A DNA stretch of 64,000 nucleotides from CANDOC01 sp965261725. GTDB lineage: Bacteria > Pseudomonadota > Gammaproteobacteria > Pseudomonadales > Endozoicomonadaceae. The notes beneath the pieces were generated by a model. It saw nothing but the letters and a program-made list of their open reading frames with translations, did no database searches and had not been told where the DNA came from. A program made the translations under genes and the position numbers. Positions 18,178 to 27,696 of the stretch are shown one piece after another. Where the stretch lies: the NCBI GenBank assembly GCA_965261725.1, contig CBDHDU010000013.1, positions 1-64,000 of the forward strand, in the 5' to 3' direction. Each line of letters begins with the position of its first letter. The first letter of the stretch is position 1.

Positions 18178-19026
18178 ATGCGTCAAATTTATCATTTTAT
18201 ATCTTGCTTAGCGGGAGTTGTTTTTCTTTCAGGGGTTATTTTTTCTGATCTGGCTTGTGCCATTATGATTTGTAACAGATGTGGTGAGCGATTGTTATGG
18301 AATGGAAAAGATAACATCTGTGTTAGTGAAAAATGCAATAAAGGCAGCCAAAACGTTACCGTTGAAATTCTTGATCGTTATGGAGATGTTGACTTATTAA
18401 AGCTGCTTTCTGAAGAGGAACAGTACGAAATCTCAGCTTCTGAAGTTAGTAACTCTGAATCTAGTCTTGTTTCTTGTCTTGCGGCTGAAAAATTTGGCTT
18501 GACCCCTGACGTATTATCAGAAGGTCTCCGAAACCTTGAAATTATGAGGAGAAGTTTATTTTGCCTCTATTCTGTCAACAAAGCAAAAATTAGAAAGCAG
18601 GAAGAAAATGATAAAGCATATGAGTATTTTGTTAATTTTTATAGAGTTTTGGATGAGTTTGCGGCATCTAAGAATGTAAAGCTTTCTGAGCATGTTCCTG
18701 AGGTATTACTGGAGTGGTCTGATTTTTTTTTATTCTCCAAAGGAACTCTTAATATTGATGATATTGAGGCTCCGGAATCTTCATGTAGCTTGAGGCTGAA
18801 GCTGCAGCGAAATAAAAAACAAACAGTAGTATTTAAAGTGCGTGACAGGGGGTACTTTTTGGTGACAGTTAAACTGCGTGTGCTATCAGAAAGCAGTAGG
18901 AAAGTTATTGTATATGCTTTTAATATGAAACCCGTATCTCTGAAGCCTATTCAGCTCACACCTGTTCTCTCTTCATTATGGAATATGGCAGGTAAAAAGC
19001 AGGTAGTGATTCTTCACCATAATTAA
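18178..19026 (+). CDS. exported zinc-ribbon protein of unknown function
   Basis: 282 aa, not recognised. Residues 5-28 form a signal peptide ending near CAIM. Just after it lies C32-x2-C35-x12-C48-x4-C53, a zinc-ribbon pattern. The remaining 220 residues are mixed charged and hydrophobic with a beta-rich C-terminus (LRLKLQRNKKQTVVFKVRDRGYF). A+T content is clearly higher than in its neighbours, which suggests acquisition. The composition resembles other exported orphan proteins in this window. Confidence 0.6.
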   Translation: MRQIYHFISCLAGVVFLSGVIFSDLACAIMICNRCGERLLWNGKDNICVSEKCNKGSQNVTVEILDRYGDVDLLKLLSEEEQYEISASEVSNSESSLVSCLAAEKFGLTPDVLSEGLRNLEIMRRSLFCLYSVNKAKIRKQEENDKAYEYFVNFYRVLDEFAASKNVKLSEHVPEVLLEWSDFFLFSKGTLNIDDIEAPESSCSLRLKLQRNKKQTVVFKVRDRGYFLVTVKLRVLSESSRKVIVYAFNMKPVSLKPIQLTPVLSSLWNMAGKKQVVILHHN

Positions 19027-19842
19027 AGGGCAGTAACAAGGGGGAAGCTTTATCATTCGGAGGAAATGCTGGATACTTTTAAATTTATGCCTCGTCAGCA
19101 AAATCTATGGGTAGTTTCTGGTTCAGGCAGCTTGCCAAGCGCATGATATAAAGCAATTTCTGCACATTTATAGGTTCTGAATCCATACGATTTTCTCGTA
19201 GTGAGTTTTATCCTGGTATTCAGCCCTTCAACAATTCCGCTGGAAAATGCCTTTTTTGCCCTGAACCAGTTCAGGATAAGCGGCTTATGTCGCCGAACAG
19301 TTTTAGCCACTTTCTTCATTGGCTCTATCTTTGATCGCATGACTCTTGTACACCACCGATCCAGATACTTTCCTGCCCAGTGTGGTGAGATGTAGTCCCA
19401 GAAAACCTGGAACTCTTCTCTGAGCAGGTAACCCCTGACACTTTTCAGGTTGTACCGGAGCACTGTGTTTAGCTTGATCTCTTCTTTCTCGGTCAGGTTC
19501 TCTTTTCTCTTGAGTAGGCACCTGCGAGTTTTTTTCAGAACAGGTTCATATCCGGCTGCCTGAAGCTGTTTGTGTTCTGAGGCTCTGACTTCATCAATGG
19601 CCTTGTTCAACATGGCAACAATATGAAAACGATCCAGAATATGCAGCGCCTGGCTGGCATACTCCGCAATCGCTTTCACGTAGGGCTGCCACATGTCAGA
19701 GCAGACATATTCCAACTGCTGGCTTCTCTGTGCACCAAAGAATGAGAAGAAACGGCGAATGGTGGCTTCGGTTCGCTCCTGTCCAACCCACAACAGCCGT
19801 GTGTAATCACGGTCGATCTGGTAAACCACAGTCAGGTATTTA

Positions 19843-20941
19843 TACCCATGATCATTGAAGTTGCTTGATTTTCCAGCCGATTTTCAACATTGTACGAACA
19901 TGCCGAAAATCACCCTGACAGCCCAACAAAAAGTAGCCTTGGAATCTCGCCACAAAACATCGCGAGATGCACGGGAATGTGATCGTATCAAGGCTGTTTT
20001 GCTCAGGTCTGAAGGGTGGTCACCGTCTGCTATCGCTCAGGCATTGAGAAAAAGTGAATACACTATTTGTCGCCATCTGGACGCCTATCTGGAAAAGGAA
20101 AAGCTCAGGCCGGAGAACGGGGGGAGTGAAAGCCGCCTGAGTGATGAGCAAACTCGGCAACTGGTCGAACACCTTTCTGAATATACTTACGCACACGTCC
20201 ATCAGATCGTCGCCTATATTACCGATCGCTGGGGTATCAAATATACCGTATCAGGCCTGAACAAGTGGCTGCACCAAAAAGGCTTTACCTACAAAAAGCC
20301 AAAGGGCGTACCGCACAAGGCTGATGTTGATAAGCAGGCTGGTTTTGTGGAGCACTATGAAGCCTTGAAAGCCACGCTACCAGAGGACGAGGTGATACTA
20401 TTCATGGATGCGGTACACCCGACACAAGCGACCAAAATCACTTCCGGGTGGATTCGAAAAGGGATTGATAAAATCATTAATACGACAGGTAGCCGTACTC
20501 GGCTGAACATTATCGGTGCGATTGATCTGGACAATATTGAAGCTGCTGTTTTCGGTCAATTTGATACGGTTAACAGTGAAGCGGTTACCGAGTTTTTCAA
20601 GAAAGTTCGGGATAACTATTCATCCATGAACGTTATTCACATGGTGCTTGATGGTGCCGGTTACCATCGTTCACAGGAGGTAGTGAAAGAGGCGGAAGAG
20701 CTGGGAATAAAGCTTCATTACCTCCCCCCTTACAGTCCAAACCTGAACCCCATTGAGCGATTATGGAAGGTGATGAATGAGTATGCCCGGAATAATGAAT
20801 ACTTCGCTCAGGCAAAAGAATTCCGGGAAAAGATTAATCATTTTCTGGACGTGACATTGCCCGAAATCGGTTCTTCCTTGGGCAGCAGGATTAACGATAA
20901 TTTCCAGCGGTTAAATCCGGCATCTTGAATTCACTCAGGTA
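19843..20941 (+). mobile_element. IS630-family element inside ISL3 copy A
   Basis: 1099 bp, inserted at a TA that is duplicated at 19841-19842 and 20942-20943, the IS630 target rule. Ends begin TACC on both sides and share an imperfect repeat of about 22 bases. The intact ISL3 copy B gives the empty-site sequence for comparison. Confidence 0.88.
19900..20928 (+). CDS. IS630-family transposase
   Basis: 342 aa from the ATG at 19900 (MPKITLTAQQKVALE); an upstream ATG in frame at 19855 lies in the element end. An N-terminal helix-turn-helix (SPSAIAQALRKSEYTICRHL) and a winged-helix segment precede the DDE domain, with D in LFMDAVHPT, D in VLDGAGYH and E in NLNPIERLW. The gene is intact. Confidence 0.9.
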   Translation: MPKITLTAQQKVALESRHKTSRDARECDRIKAVLLRSEGWSPSAIAQALRKSEYTICRHLDAYLEKEKLRPENGGSESRLSDEQTRQLVEHLSEYTYAHVHQIVAYITDRWGIKYTVSGLNKWLHQKGFTYKKPKGVPHKADVDKQAGFVEHYEALKATLPEDEVILFMDAVHPTQATKITSGWIRKGIDKIINTTGSRTRLNIIGAIDLDNIEAAVFGQFDTVNSEAVTEFFKKVRDNYSSMNVIHMVLDGAGYHRSQEVVKEAEELGIKLHYLPPYSPNLNPIERLWKVMNEYARNNEYFAQAKEFREKINHFLDVTLPEIGSSLGSRINDNFQRLNPAS

Positions 20942-21873
20942 TATGACCTGTTTGATACGCCACCTCATCTACACCAATGGCCTTGATATTGTCGAGAGGG
21001 CGATGTGCTTTGCCCCATTCAACCACATACTCAACAGCATGAAAGACCTTCTCCCATGAGGTATTGAAAATGCAGGCAACCTCTTTCCACGAGAGCTTTC
21101 GGGCCCAGCTTGCCAAAAACTGCATGTAGACTTTGGTAAGTTCTTTCTTGCCATCCGCCCATGGAACCTGTTCAACCTTTACACCACATGTCTTGCATTC
21201 AACCCGACGCATTCTGTAGAGCAGAAAAACCCTGATGCCCCAGAGGGGAACGAATTCGAAGCGACGCTCAGTAAGGCGGTCATAGCCCGGAGCAGCTTTT
21301 TTGCATCCTGAGCAGATAGCATGACTGTTCTTCCGTGGAGCCACAGTCACATTGAATACTTCAGAGCCCTGATAGAAGCCGAGTTTTACATCCTGATAAA
21401 CAAAAGACTTGAGTTTATGAACTTTATTGAGGATAGTTTTAATCAGCATCAGTGCTGCCTTTTGTTGTTTTTTTGTCCATCAACAAAAAACTATCAAAAG
21501 TCAGGCACTGGTGTTTCTATCCTCAAATCTTGTTCGCTTTTACCCACAGTTATCCCTGAAGAGCCAAATTTATTATCCAATATCACATTATTGTTTGCAT
21601 GGAATGCACCTACAGGATAATAAATAATGAAAAGGTTGACCAACTTCTTTGATTACCTGATGCGGCACTATCTGCTGGATCCCTTTGTACTGGCAATACT
21701 CCTTACGTTACTGACATTTGCTTTAGGTATTGCCACAACTGAAACCACTTCGGTTGAGATGGTTCAGCACTGGGGGGATTCATTCTGGAAGCTGATCCCC
21801 TTTACCATGCAGATGGTGCTGGTACTGGTAACCGGTTATGTCTTGGCGGTGGTGCCAATCGTACATAACTTTT

Positions 21874-22102
21874 CCTGATTACCACTGAGCGTACGCCAGC
21901 ATGTAGAAGAATGGCTATCGCTTAAAGGCTTGGCGTGCATGACCTTTAAAATTCATGAACTATCGTCTTGTTAGCGAGAGACTATATATTGCTGCTTTTA
22001 ACGTTCTGATCACGGGGTTAATAGTACATCCGTATATGCTACGAGACAGAGTAATTAACAAAGGTACTCCTGTAGACATGCGTAGCTTCAGTGGTAATCA
22101 GG
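21874..22102. mobile_element. 229-bp MITE with IS1595-type ends
   Basis: Starts CCTGATTACCACTGA and ends with its near inverse TTCAGTGGTAATCAGG, flanked by the 8-bp repeat TAACTTTT (21866-21873 and 22103-22110). The same ends bound the full IS1595-family element at 48128-55020, which is therefore the likely source of its transposase. Removal restores the AtoE frame ...VPIVHNFLQWLAKL. Confidence 0.88.
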
Positions 22103-22494
22103 TAACTTTTTGCAATGGTTGGCAAAACTGGCTCGGACACCTGGGCAGGGGATTATGTTGGTCACTCTGGTGGTTTTTGCAGGTTGCTGGATTAACTGGG
22201 GGTTCGGATTAATTACCGGCACCTTGTTCGCCCGGCACGTTGGTAAGCATCAGCCCATGATTGATTACCGGTTGTTGGTTGCCAGTGCTTATAGTGGCTT
22301 TCTAATCTGGCATGGTGGTTTATCGGGCTCGGCCTTTAACCGTGGAAACAGAAGGGCATTTTATGCAGGACATCATGGGAGTGATTCCTGCATCTGAAAC
22401 ACTGTTTGCCAACTTCAACCTGGTTATTCTGGGTATATTGCTGGTGGTGATGCCACTGCTAAACCGGTTGATAATGACGCAGACCAAAGAACAG

Positions 22495-22698
22495 ATTCTG
22501 GTGGATGCCGATCTCATTAACAGCATGACAGTAGAGGAACATGAAGAACCAGATACACCGGCGGGAAAACTGCAGCATAGTCGCCTGATTGTGATTATTC
22601 TGGTGGATGCCGATCTCATTAACAGCATGACAGTAGAGGAACATGAAGAACCAGATACACCGGCGGGAAAACTGCAGCATAGTCGCCTGATTGTGATT
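22495..22698 (+). repeat. 102-bp tandem duplication inside atoE
   Basis: Two adjacent identical copies beginning ATTCTGGTGGATGCC at 22495 and 22597. The period is 34 codons, so frame is kept and residues ILVDADLINSMTVEEHEE are repeated. Confidence 0.92.
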
Positions 22699-22735
22699 AT
22701 TCCCGGTTTGCTGGGTCTTATTTATGCCGGTCTTT

Positions 22736-24342
22736 CAGCAATTCCCGAACATTAAACGACAAACTAATTATACTTCGGAGTGGCCAATAGAATTAGTTGG
22801 AGACGAAGAAGCCTTCTCCACCGTCGCAGAGCAGTCAATTTCTCTACATATCAAACACTGAAACACAAGGCTACTCAGCCTCTATGTGGTATCAAGCTCC
22901 AGGCTTTTGAGGCTGACACTTTTTCCCCTTGCGATCGCCGTAAGAAACTCTGTCCATGAATCAATGAAGAACCAGTCGAACAAGCCCCTGATAGCGTGCC
23001 AAAGCGCTTTCTTTGATTTCGATGCTGATAACGCTTTTTGAAAAAGAGGGCAGGCAAGCTGCTCGATTTGGTCAATAAGGAAGGCGGTAAACGTCAGGCT
23101 GGCGAAGTTAGTCGCCAGGTGCATTTTACCGTGCCCGTAGTTGTGTTCCAGGTTGTAGCCTTGTGTTTTCAGTGTGTTAAACGTCTCATTCTCTATTTTC
23201 CACTTAGCGCGTCCTCCTCGCATGATTTTTGCCACGCTTTCTTTGGTGATTTCAATATCAGTCACCCAGGTATTGGTGTACTTCTTGTCATTGGGGCTGA
23301 TTTCCACGTACTCAAGGTAGTTGACCAGAATATCCTGATGGGATTTGTTGATGGGAACGCCATTGATGAACCGGAACCAATGCCGGTAGCCGTCTTCATC
23401 GGTGAATTCATAACGTGTGACCTTACCGGCGATGTCCATCTCATCGACGGCCTCATAAAGCGACACATGGCTGGTGTCTTTCGCGACCATAATGAAGCTG
23501 TAGTCGTAGGATTTCACCAATTTGATCGTGGGACCATCGGAGTACAAGTCGTCAAAATTCAGTACCAACTTAAGGTGTGGGTGTTCTCTGGCAATATTCG
23601 ACAGGAGCCTTTCGAGTGCTGTTTTTTCACAGTCGTTTTTTGAAGCATCGACTTGTTGAATAATGGGTTCCGGCATTAAAGGCAGCACTTCTTTCTTGCC
23701 CGGCTTAACCAGACAGCAGCCCAATAGTTGGTGATAATACTGGGGATTCTTGCTGTCTGGCTTTTTCACACAGCACTCTGGACAATCAATTTTTCCCGAA
23801 GAAAAATGCCCCGTCCCATCAATAGGCGCAAGATAGCCTTCCTCAAAGTACTCAAACTGCCTGAGCCGCCCGGAGCGCTGAACATAGGCGAATAACGCCG
23901 TGAAAAATTTCCGCAAATACCGAGTTTCGATCGGGTCAAGCAGCTCAGCGAGGCGAGAATCACTCGGCACTCTATTGACATTGTAGAGTGATTTCAGGTT
24001 GTGAATTTTATCTGTATTCTGTACGCAGTCCTGATCAAATTTCAGCAACGACGGATATTTAAGGTGCATGACCGCCAGGCCACACATGATGGCATCATGC
24101 AGTGCGATCTTGTCATGGTTGTTCACCGGCCTAAAATCTGGAACCTTGGCAGCTTCTTTGGAGACGACGCTGATTAGTTTTTCAGCCAGCGCTTTTTGTT
24201 GTTTTTTTGTTGAAGACACAGAGAATACGACTGTAGATGTATAGTCTGCATACTGTACCTCAAAGTCTGCGATTTAGGGAATATCAGAACTACCGCTATC
24301 CCTTGGTATCACTGGTTTTAATCAAGTGCTCGGGAATTACTG
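22736..24342 (-). mobile_element. IS4-like element, copy A (1607 bp)
   Basis: Ends CAGCAATTCCCGAACA and CAGTAATTCCCGAGCA form the inverted repeat. The 9-bp repeat CCGGTCTTT lies at 22727-22735 and 24343-24351. It is inserted in atoE; the restored frame reads LIYAGLYFYENG. Same length as copy B at 49118-50724. Confidence 0.9.
22882..24219 (-). CDS. IS4-superfamily transposase, copy A
   Basis: 445 aa, start GTG. The DDE pattern fits D in APIDGTGHFSS, D in LNFDDLYSDG and E in WKIENETFNTLKTQGYNLEHNYGHG. The last stretch is a well-known marker of this transposase group, which I cannot place in a named IS family with certainty. Identical in protein sequence to copy B, so the two copies separated recently. 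Confidence 0.85.
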   Translation of the reverse strand: MSSTKKQQKALAEKLISVVSKEAAKVPDFRPVNNHDKIALHDAIMCGLAVMHLKYPSLLKFDQDCVQNTDKIHNLKSLYNVNRVPSDSRLAELLDPIETRYLRKFFTALFAYVQRSGRLRQFEYFEEGYLAPIDGTGHFSSGKIDCPECCVKKPDSKNPQYYHQLLGCCLVKPGKKEVLPLMPEPIIQQVDASKNDCEKTALERLLSNIAREHPHLKLVLNFDDLYSDGPTIKLVKSYDYSFIMVAKDTSHVSLYEAVDEMDIAGKVTRYEFTDEDGYRHWFRFINGVPINKSHQDILVNYLEYVEISPNDKKYTNTWVTDIEITKESVAKIMRGGRAKWKIENETFNTLKTQGYNLEHNYGHGKMHLATNFASLTFTAFLIDQIEQLACPLFQKALSASKSKKALWHAIRGLFDWFFIDSWTEFLTAIARGKSVSLKSLELDTT

Positions 24343-24901
24343 CCGGTCTTTACTTTTATGAAAATGGCATGGCGCTAACACTGGATATTGTAAACTTCCT
24401 GTTTCTTGCTCTTGGTTTGCTGTTTCATGCGCATGTCGGACGCTTTTTGGTAGCGGTTACCGATGGGGTTAAAGGCGCAGGTGGCATAATCATCCAGTTT
24501 CCATTCTATGCCGGTATTATGGGCATGATGATTTCCTCAGGACTGGGTGCCCAGATTACTGAACTGTTTGTTTCAATCTCTACGGCAGAAACCTTTTCTC
24601 TGTACACCTTCCTGAGTGCCGGGCCACTTAACCTGTTTATTCCTTCCGGCGGTGGTCAGTGGGCGGTGCAGGCACCCATTATGATTCCTGCTGCGATTGA
24701 ACTGGGTGTAGAGCCGGCAAAGGCTGCCATGGCAATTGCATGGGGCGATGCCTGGACTAATATGATTCAGCCTTTCTGGGCATTGCCCGCTTTGGCTGTT
24801 GCCGGGCTGCAGGCGCGGGATATTATGGGCTTTGTCTGATGCACCTGATTGTCAGTGGTGCGATTATTGGCGGTGTTTTCTTCTATTGTGATCTATAGGG
24901 C

Positions 24902-24936
24902 TTACGGCTGTGACAAAATCACAGCCGTAACCTTTT
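24902..24936. terminator. strong hairpin between atoE remnant and O-methyltransferase gene
   Basis: Perfect 11-bp stem TTACGGCTGTG / CACAGCCGTAA, loop of seven, followed by CCTTTT on the plus strand. It lies between two convergent genes and may serve both. Confidence 0.75.
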
Positions 24937-25624
24937 ATATCGTTCTTTTGCGAATCACATTAAGCCCGTCAGCAATGGGCAGAAAAACATTTTCCAGTAC
25001 GGGTGATTCGACAATATAACGATTCATCGCATCAATTGCTTCATCCCGCACATCTTCCGGTTGCAATACCTGCCCTTTCCAAAGTGCATTATCAATAATG
25101 ATAAGCCCGCCATCACGTACTTTGGGCTCAGTCAGCTTCAGGTAATTAAAGTAGTTGCGCTTGTCAGCATCGATAAACACCAGATCATAGCTTTCATCCA
25201 GCGTTGGTACTGTCTCCATGGCATTACCAAACAGAGGTGTAATCTTGTGACCATGAGGGCTGCGATCAAAAAAGGTTTGGGCAAATTCGATAGCGCGGGG
25301 GTTGGTTTCACAGCAGGTGATCTGACCATCATCCGGTAAAGCTTCAGCCAGCGACAAACCGGAATAACCGGTAAACATACCAATCTCCAGTACATTTCTG
25401 GCCTGCAACAAACCGGCTAGTAACTTCAGCGTACGCCCGACTAAACGTCCGGACAGTTTACCCGGCCATGCCATCACATCATAAGTGGATGTGACCAGCT
25501 CCTGTAATAGCTCAGGCTCCGGTGTTGTCAGGCCTTCGCAATAGGCCTCGATATCAGGGTGGGTAATCGGTACAACCGGTTCCATCACATCGGCAGCAGG
25601 CTGTTTGTTGTCTGCATCACTCAT
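24935..25624 (-). CDS. class I SAM-dependent O-methyltransferase
   Basis: 229 aa. Motif I reads VLEIGMFTGYSGLSLAEALP (about residue 78), followed by CETNP, the DLVFIDADKRNYFNYL block and LIIIDNALWKG. This is the catechol/caffeoyl-CoA O-methyltransferase group (Methyltransf_3). Metal-dependent methyl transfer is expected; the acceptor is unknown. ATG at 25624. Divergent from the Rdx gene. Confidence 0.88.
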   Translation of the reverse strand: MSDADNKQPAADVMEPVVPITHPDIEAYCEGLTTPEPELLQELVTSTYDVMAWPGKLSGRLVGRTLKLLAGLLQARNVLEIGMFTGYSGLSLAEALPDDGQITCCETNPRAIEFAQTFFDRSPHGHKITPLFGNAMETVPTLDESYDLVFIDADKRNYFNYLKLTEPKVRDGGLIIIDNALWKGQVLQPEDVRDEAIDAMNRYIVESPVLENVFLPIADGLNVIRKRTI

Positions 25625-25723
25625 GGGAGAATCCTGAATAAAGGGTTGGCAATGAAATGATCGGCGATTTTATTTATCCTCTGTAGCAGAGTACAGCGTA
25701 AGTCGCCCAGTGGAGTAATAAAT

Positions 25724-26011
25724 ATGACAACAACCCCTCAAAAACCGTCCGTGTCGATCGAATATTGTACTGGCTGCCAATGGCTGCTGCGGGCGGGGTG
25801 GTTGGCACAGGAATTATTAATGACGTTTAGTGATGAGCTGGCTGACGTTAAATTAGTGCCGGGATATGGCGGGGTTTTCAGAGTTCATGTTGATGATACC
25901 CTGATTTGGGATCGTAAAGAGGATAATGGTTTTCCCCAGCCAAAGCAGATCAAACAACGATTAAGAGATTACATTGATCCGGAACTGAAGCTGGGGCATA
26001 TCGACAGATAG
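25724..26011 (+). CDS. Rdx (SelW/SelT-like) family protein
   Basis: 95 aa with the thioredoxin-like opening VSIEYCTGCQWLLRAGWLAQELL. The CxxC pair is C16-T-G-C19. Bacterial Rdx proteins carry Cys in place of the selenocysteine of animal SelW and are thought to act in redox control. Good agreement in length and ending (RDYIDPELKLGHIDR). Convergent with the methyltransferase gene, zero bases between them. Confidence 0.85.
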   Translation: MTTTPQKPSVSIEYCTGCQWLLRAGWLAQELLMTFSDELADVKLVPGYGGVFRVHVDDTLIWDRKEDNGFPQPKQIKQRLRDYIDPELKLGHIDR

Positions 26012-26650
26012 TCAGATGGTGTTGAGGATAATGACATCATTCCCGATGATATCGAGTTTCAGGGCATATCGTTCTGCCAGCCAGTCAAATGTTTCCCTTG
26101 AAAAAAAACAAATATGCGTCGGATCACGAATATAATGCCAGCTGGCAAAGGCCTCACGGTCTTTGACCAGCTTGGTCATTAATCCCAAAGTGCCACCACT
26201 GTTTAACATCGAAAGCAGGGATGCAATGACTTTTCCGGGCTGTGCCAGATGCTCCACAACTTCGGTTGCGGTAATAAAGTCGTACTGCTGTTTCAGTGCA
26301 GCAGGGTTGTTGGCGTAATAGAGGTCATACAGTTCCATATGATATCCCGCCTCCTGAAACATAGCCGCCAATGCAGGCCCGGGACCACAACCAAACTCTA
26401 ACCCTTTTGCACCTGGTTTTACCCGCTGTGAGATGGGTTCAAACATGCGACTCAGAAAACGGCGATAGCCCGGATCACCAATAGCATTATCATGCTGATC
26501 GTACAGTGCCTTTTCTTCCTCGGCAGTAAGGTGAAATTCCGGTGGTACAAAAACCAGCATGCATTCGGAGCAACGAAGATAGGTTCGAAACTTGTCTTGA
26601 TGCCAGGGTGTATTTTCAACCCCGGCATCACAGAGAGGGCAGGAGATCAT
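26012..26650 (-). CDS. class I SAM-dependent methyltransferase with N-terminal Cys pairs
   Basis: 212 aa. Two CxxC pairs at the start (CPLCDAG and CSECM) suggest a zinc site. The SAM motif is GLEFGCGPGPALAAM near residue 84, with ATEVVEHLAQPGKVI downstream. Acceptor unknown. Eight bases downstream of the ygiM stop on the same strand, so the two are likely co-transcribed. Confidence 0.8.
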   Translation of the reverse strand: MISCPLCDAGVENTPWHQDKFRTYLRCSECMLVFVPPEFHLTAEEEKALYDQHDNAIGDPGYRRFLSRMFEPISQRVKPGAKGLEFGCGPGPALAAMFQEAGYHMELYDLYYANNPAALKQQYDFITATEVVEHLAQPGKVIASLLSMLNSGGTLGLMTKLVKDREAFASWHYIRDPTHICFFSRETFDWLAERYALKLDIIGNDVIILNTI

Positions 26651-26658
26651 GCTAAGGC

Positions 26659-27330
26659 TTAAACCCAGTCAGAACGTTTTTTGCGGGTGCGTACATTAGG
26701 CAGAATGAGCCCCAGAATCAACCCGGCAAAAATGGCACCGGCACCACTGAGGAACCAGGTTACCCGGTGATCGCCTGTCAGTTTCTGAACTTCGCCTTCG
26801 GTAACCTGTAACTGATTTTTCAGTTTCAGGTTTTCTTCAACCAGTGCCTTGTTGCGTTCATCAATGGCCATACTGTTGGCGGAGATTTCCTTGATTCGCT
26901 TCAGCTCAATAGCCAGATCTTCCTGATCGGCTGTGGTATTGGCAAACGAGTCCTGTAAAGTTTTCAGTTCGTTTGTTAATGATTTTTTATCATTTTTTAG
27001 TGTGGTGTTTTCAGCTTGTAGTTGCTCAAACCGGGCTTTGGTGCTTTTCAATTCGTTGCGGGCAACCGCTTCACTCTGCACATACTGGCTGCGTACATAG
27101 CCTTCCTGTCCGTTATCGAGTCGTACCTTGGTGAAAGTTTCCCCTCGTTCTAATAAGGCCATCGCAGTGCCACTGGGGAGTCCCCGGTGCAGAATCCGGT
27201 AATCATTCCCCGGCCCGGAACGCATGGGAACATAAAGTACATCAGTGATGTAAACGGTTTCGGCCTGAACCAGAGAAATACTTGATGCAAAGGTGAGGGC
27301 TATTATTGATTTTTTTAGGAGACCTTTCAC
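26659..27330 (-). CDS. ygiM: SH3b and membrane-anchor protein, YgiM type (TIGR04211)
   Basis: 223 aa with a signal peptide (SIIALTFASSISLVQAET), an SH3b domain (YITDVLYVPMRSGPGNDYRILHRGLPSG...), a long coiled coil (about 85-180) and one C-terminal membrane helix (WFLSGAGAIFAGLILGLILP) followed by RTRKKRSDW. The same order is seen in E. coli YgiM. It would sit in the periplasm, anchored in the inner membrane. Its start overlaps the yciI stop by four bases. Confidence 0.88.
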   Translation of the reverse strand: MKGLLKKSIIALTFASSISLVQAETVYITDVLYVPMRSGPGNDYRILHRGLPSGTAMALLERGETFTKVRLDNGQEGYVRSQYVQSEAVARNELKSTKARFEQLQAENTTLKNDKKSLTNELKTLQDSFANTTADQEDLAIELKRIKEISANSMAIDERNKALVEENLKLKNQLQVTEGEVQKLTGDHRVTWFLSGAGAIFAGLILGLILPNVRTRKKRSDWV

Positions 27331-27629
27331 CGGGGCAGTACCTGTTTGAAGGGTTTAACTTTAACCTGTGTATAAACACCGGCTTCGATATAAGGGTCAG
27401 CATCAGCCCAGCGCTGGGCTTCTTCCAGAGAAGGAAATTCAGCGACCACCAGACTGCCGGTAAAATCGGCTTCGCCCGGATCATTGCTGTCGATTGCCGG
27501 GTGAGGTCCGGCCAGTATCAGCCGACCTTCACTCTGTAGTTGGCTCAATCGTGCAAGGTGGGCTTCACGCGCTGTTTTACGCCGTGGCAAGCTGTTCTCA
27601 ATATCTTCACTGATAATGGCGTAGAGCAT
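27327..27629 (-). CDS. yciI: YciI-like protein
   Basis: 100 aa from the ATG at 27629; the frame runs further up but the family starts MLYAII. The sequence follows E. coli YciI closely (AHLARL...GRLILAGPHPAIDSNDPGEADFTGS, ADADPYIEAGVY, VKPFKQVLP) and keeps the conserved His and Asp. Ferredoxin-like dimeric fold of unknown reaction. It lies between yciB and ygiM on the same strand. Confidence 0.92.
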   Translation of the reverse strand: MLYAIISEDIENSLPRRKTAREAHLARLSQLQSEGRLILAGPHPAIDSNDPGEADFTGSLVVAEFPSLEEAQRWADADPYIEAGVYTQVKVKPFKQVLPR

Positions 27630-27696
27630 TGAGTTTGTCCTTTCTTGTAATAAGGTTGCGCCGGGAAGGGTATAGCGGCGCAACCTTGATTTTTAC

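Larger units (their letters stand above)
19095..21449 (-). pseudogene. ISL3 transposase, interrupted
   Basis: The N-terminal part (21449 to about 20944) starts MLIKTILNKVHKL and carries the zinc-finger block CSGCKK...CKTCGVKVEQVPWA. The C-terminal part (about 19842 to 19095) carries the DDE domain (CSDMWQPYVKAIAEY, DRFHIV, and EGLNTRIK with the final Glu). An IS630 element separates them. Without it the frame is whole and ends THRFC. Confidence 0.9.
19089..21565 (-). mobile_element. ISL3-family element, copy A, broken by IS630
   Basis: The right end reads GGCTCTTCAGGGATAA inward and the left end GCCTCGTCAGCAAAAT, an imperfect inverted repeat (17 of 24 positions). The 8-bp direct repeat AAATTTAT flanks it at 19081-19088 and 21566-21573. 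Net length without the IS630 is 1376 bp, exactly that of copy B after its own inserts are removed. It lies 61 bases upstream of the atoE remnant. Confidence 0.9.
21627..24898 (+). pseudogene. atoE: short-chain fatty acid transporter AtoE, heavily damaged
   Basis: Pieces align in order with E. coli AtoE: LLDPFVLAILLTLLTF, then WINWGFGLITGTLFARHVG, GVIPASETLFANFNL, NFLFLALGLLFHAHVGR, and SGGGQWAVQAPIMIPAA...MIQPFWALPALAVAGLQARDIMGF. Lesions: a 229-bp MITE at 21874, a probable 2-base deletion near 22331, a 102-bp in-frame tandem duplication at 22495, a 1607-bp IS at 22736 and a 1-base deletion near 24835. Removing the MITE and the IS with one repeat each restores frame at both sites. The final reading would end at 24898. 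Uptake of short-chain fatty acids or acetoacetate by this gene is lost. Confidence 0.9.

Noticed and set aside
23038..23643. 201-codon open frame antisense to the IS4-like transposase (also at 49817-50422)
   Set aside because: It lies wholly opposite an intact transposase gene, has no start signal and reads as a shadow frame; its presence in both copies only reflects IS identity.
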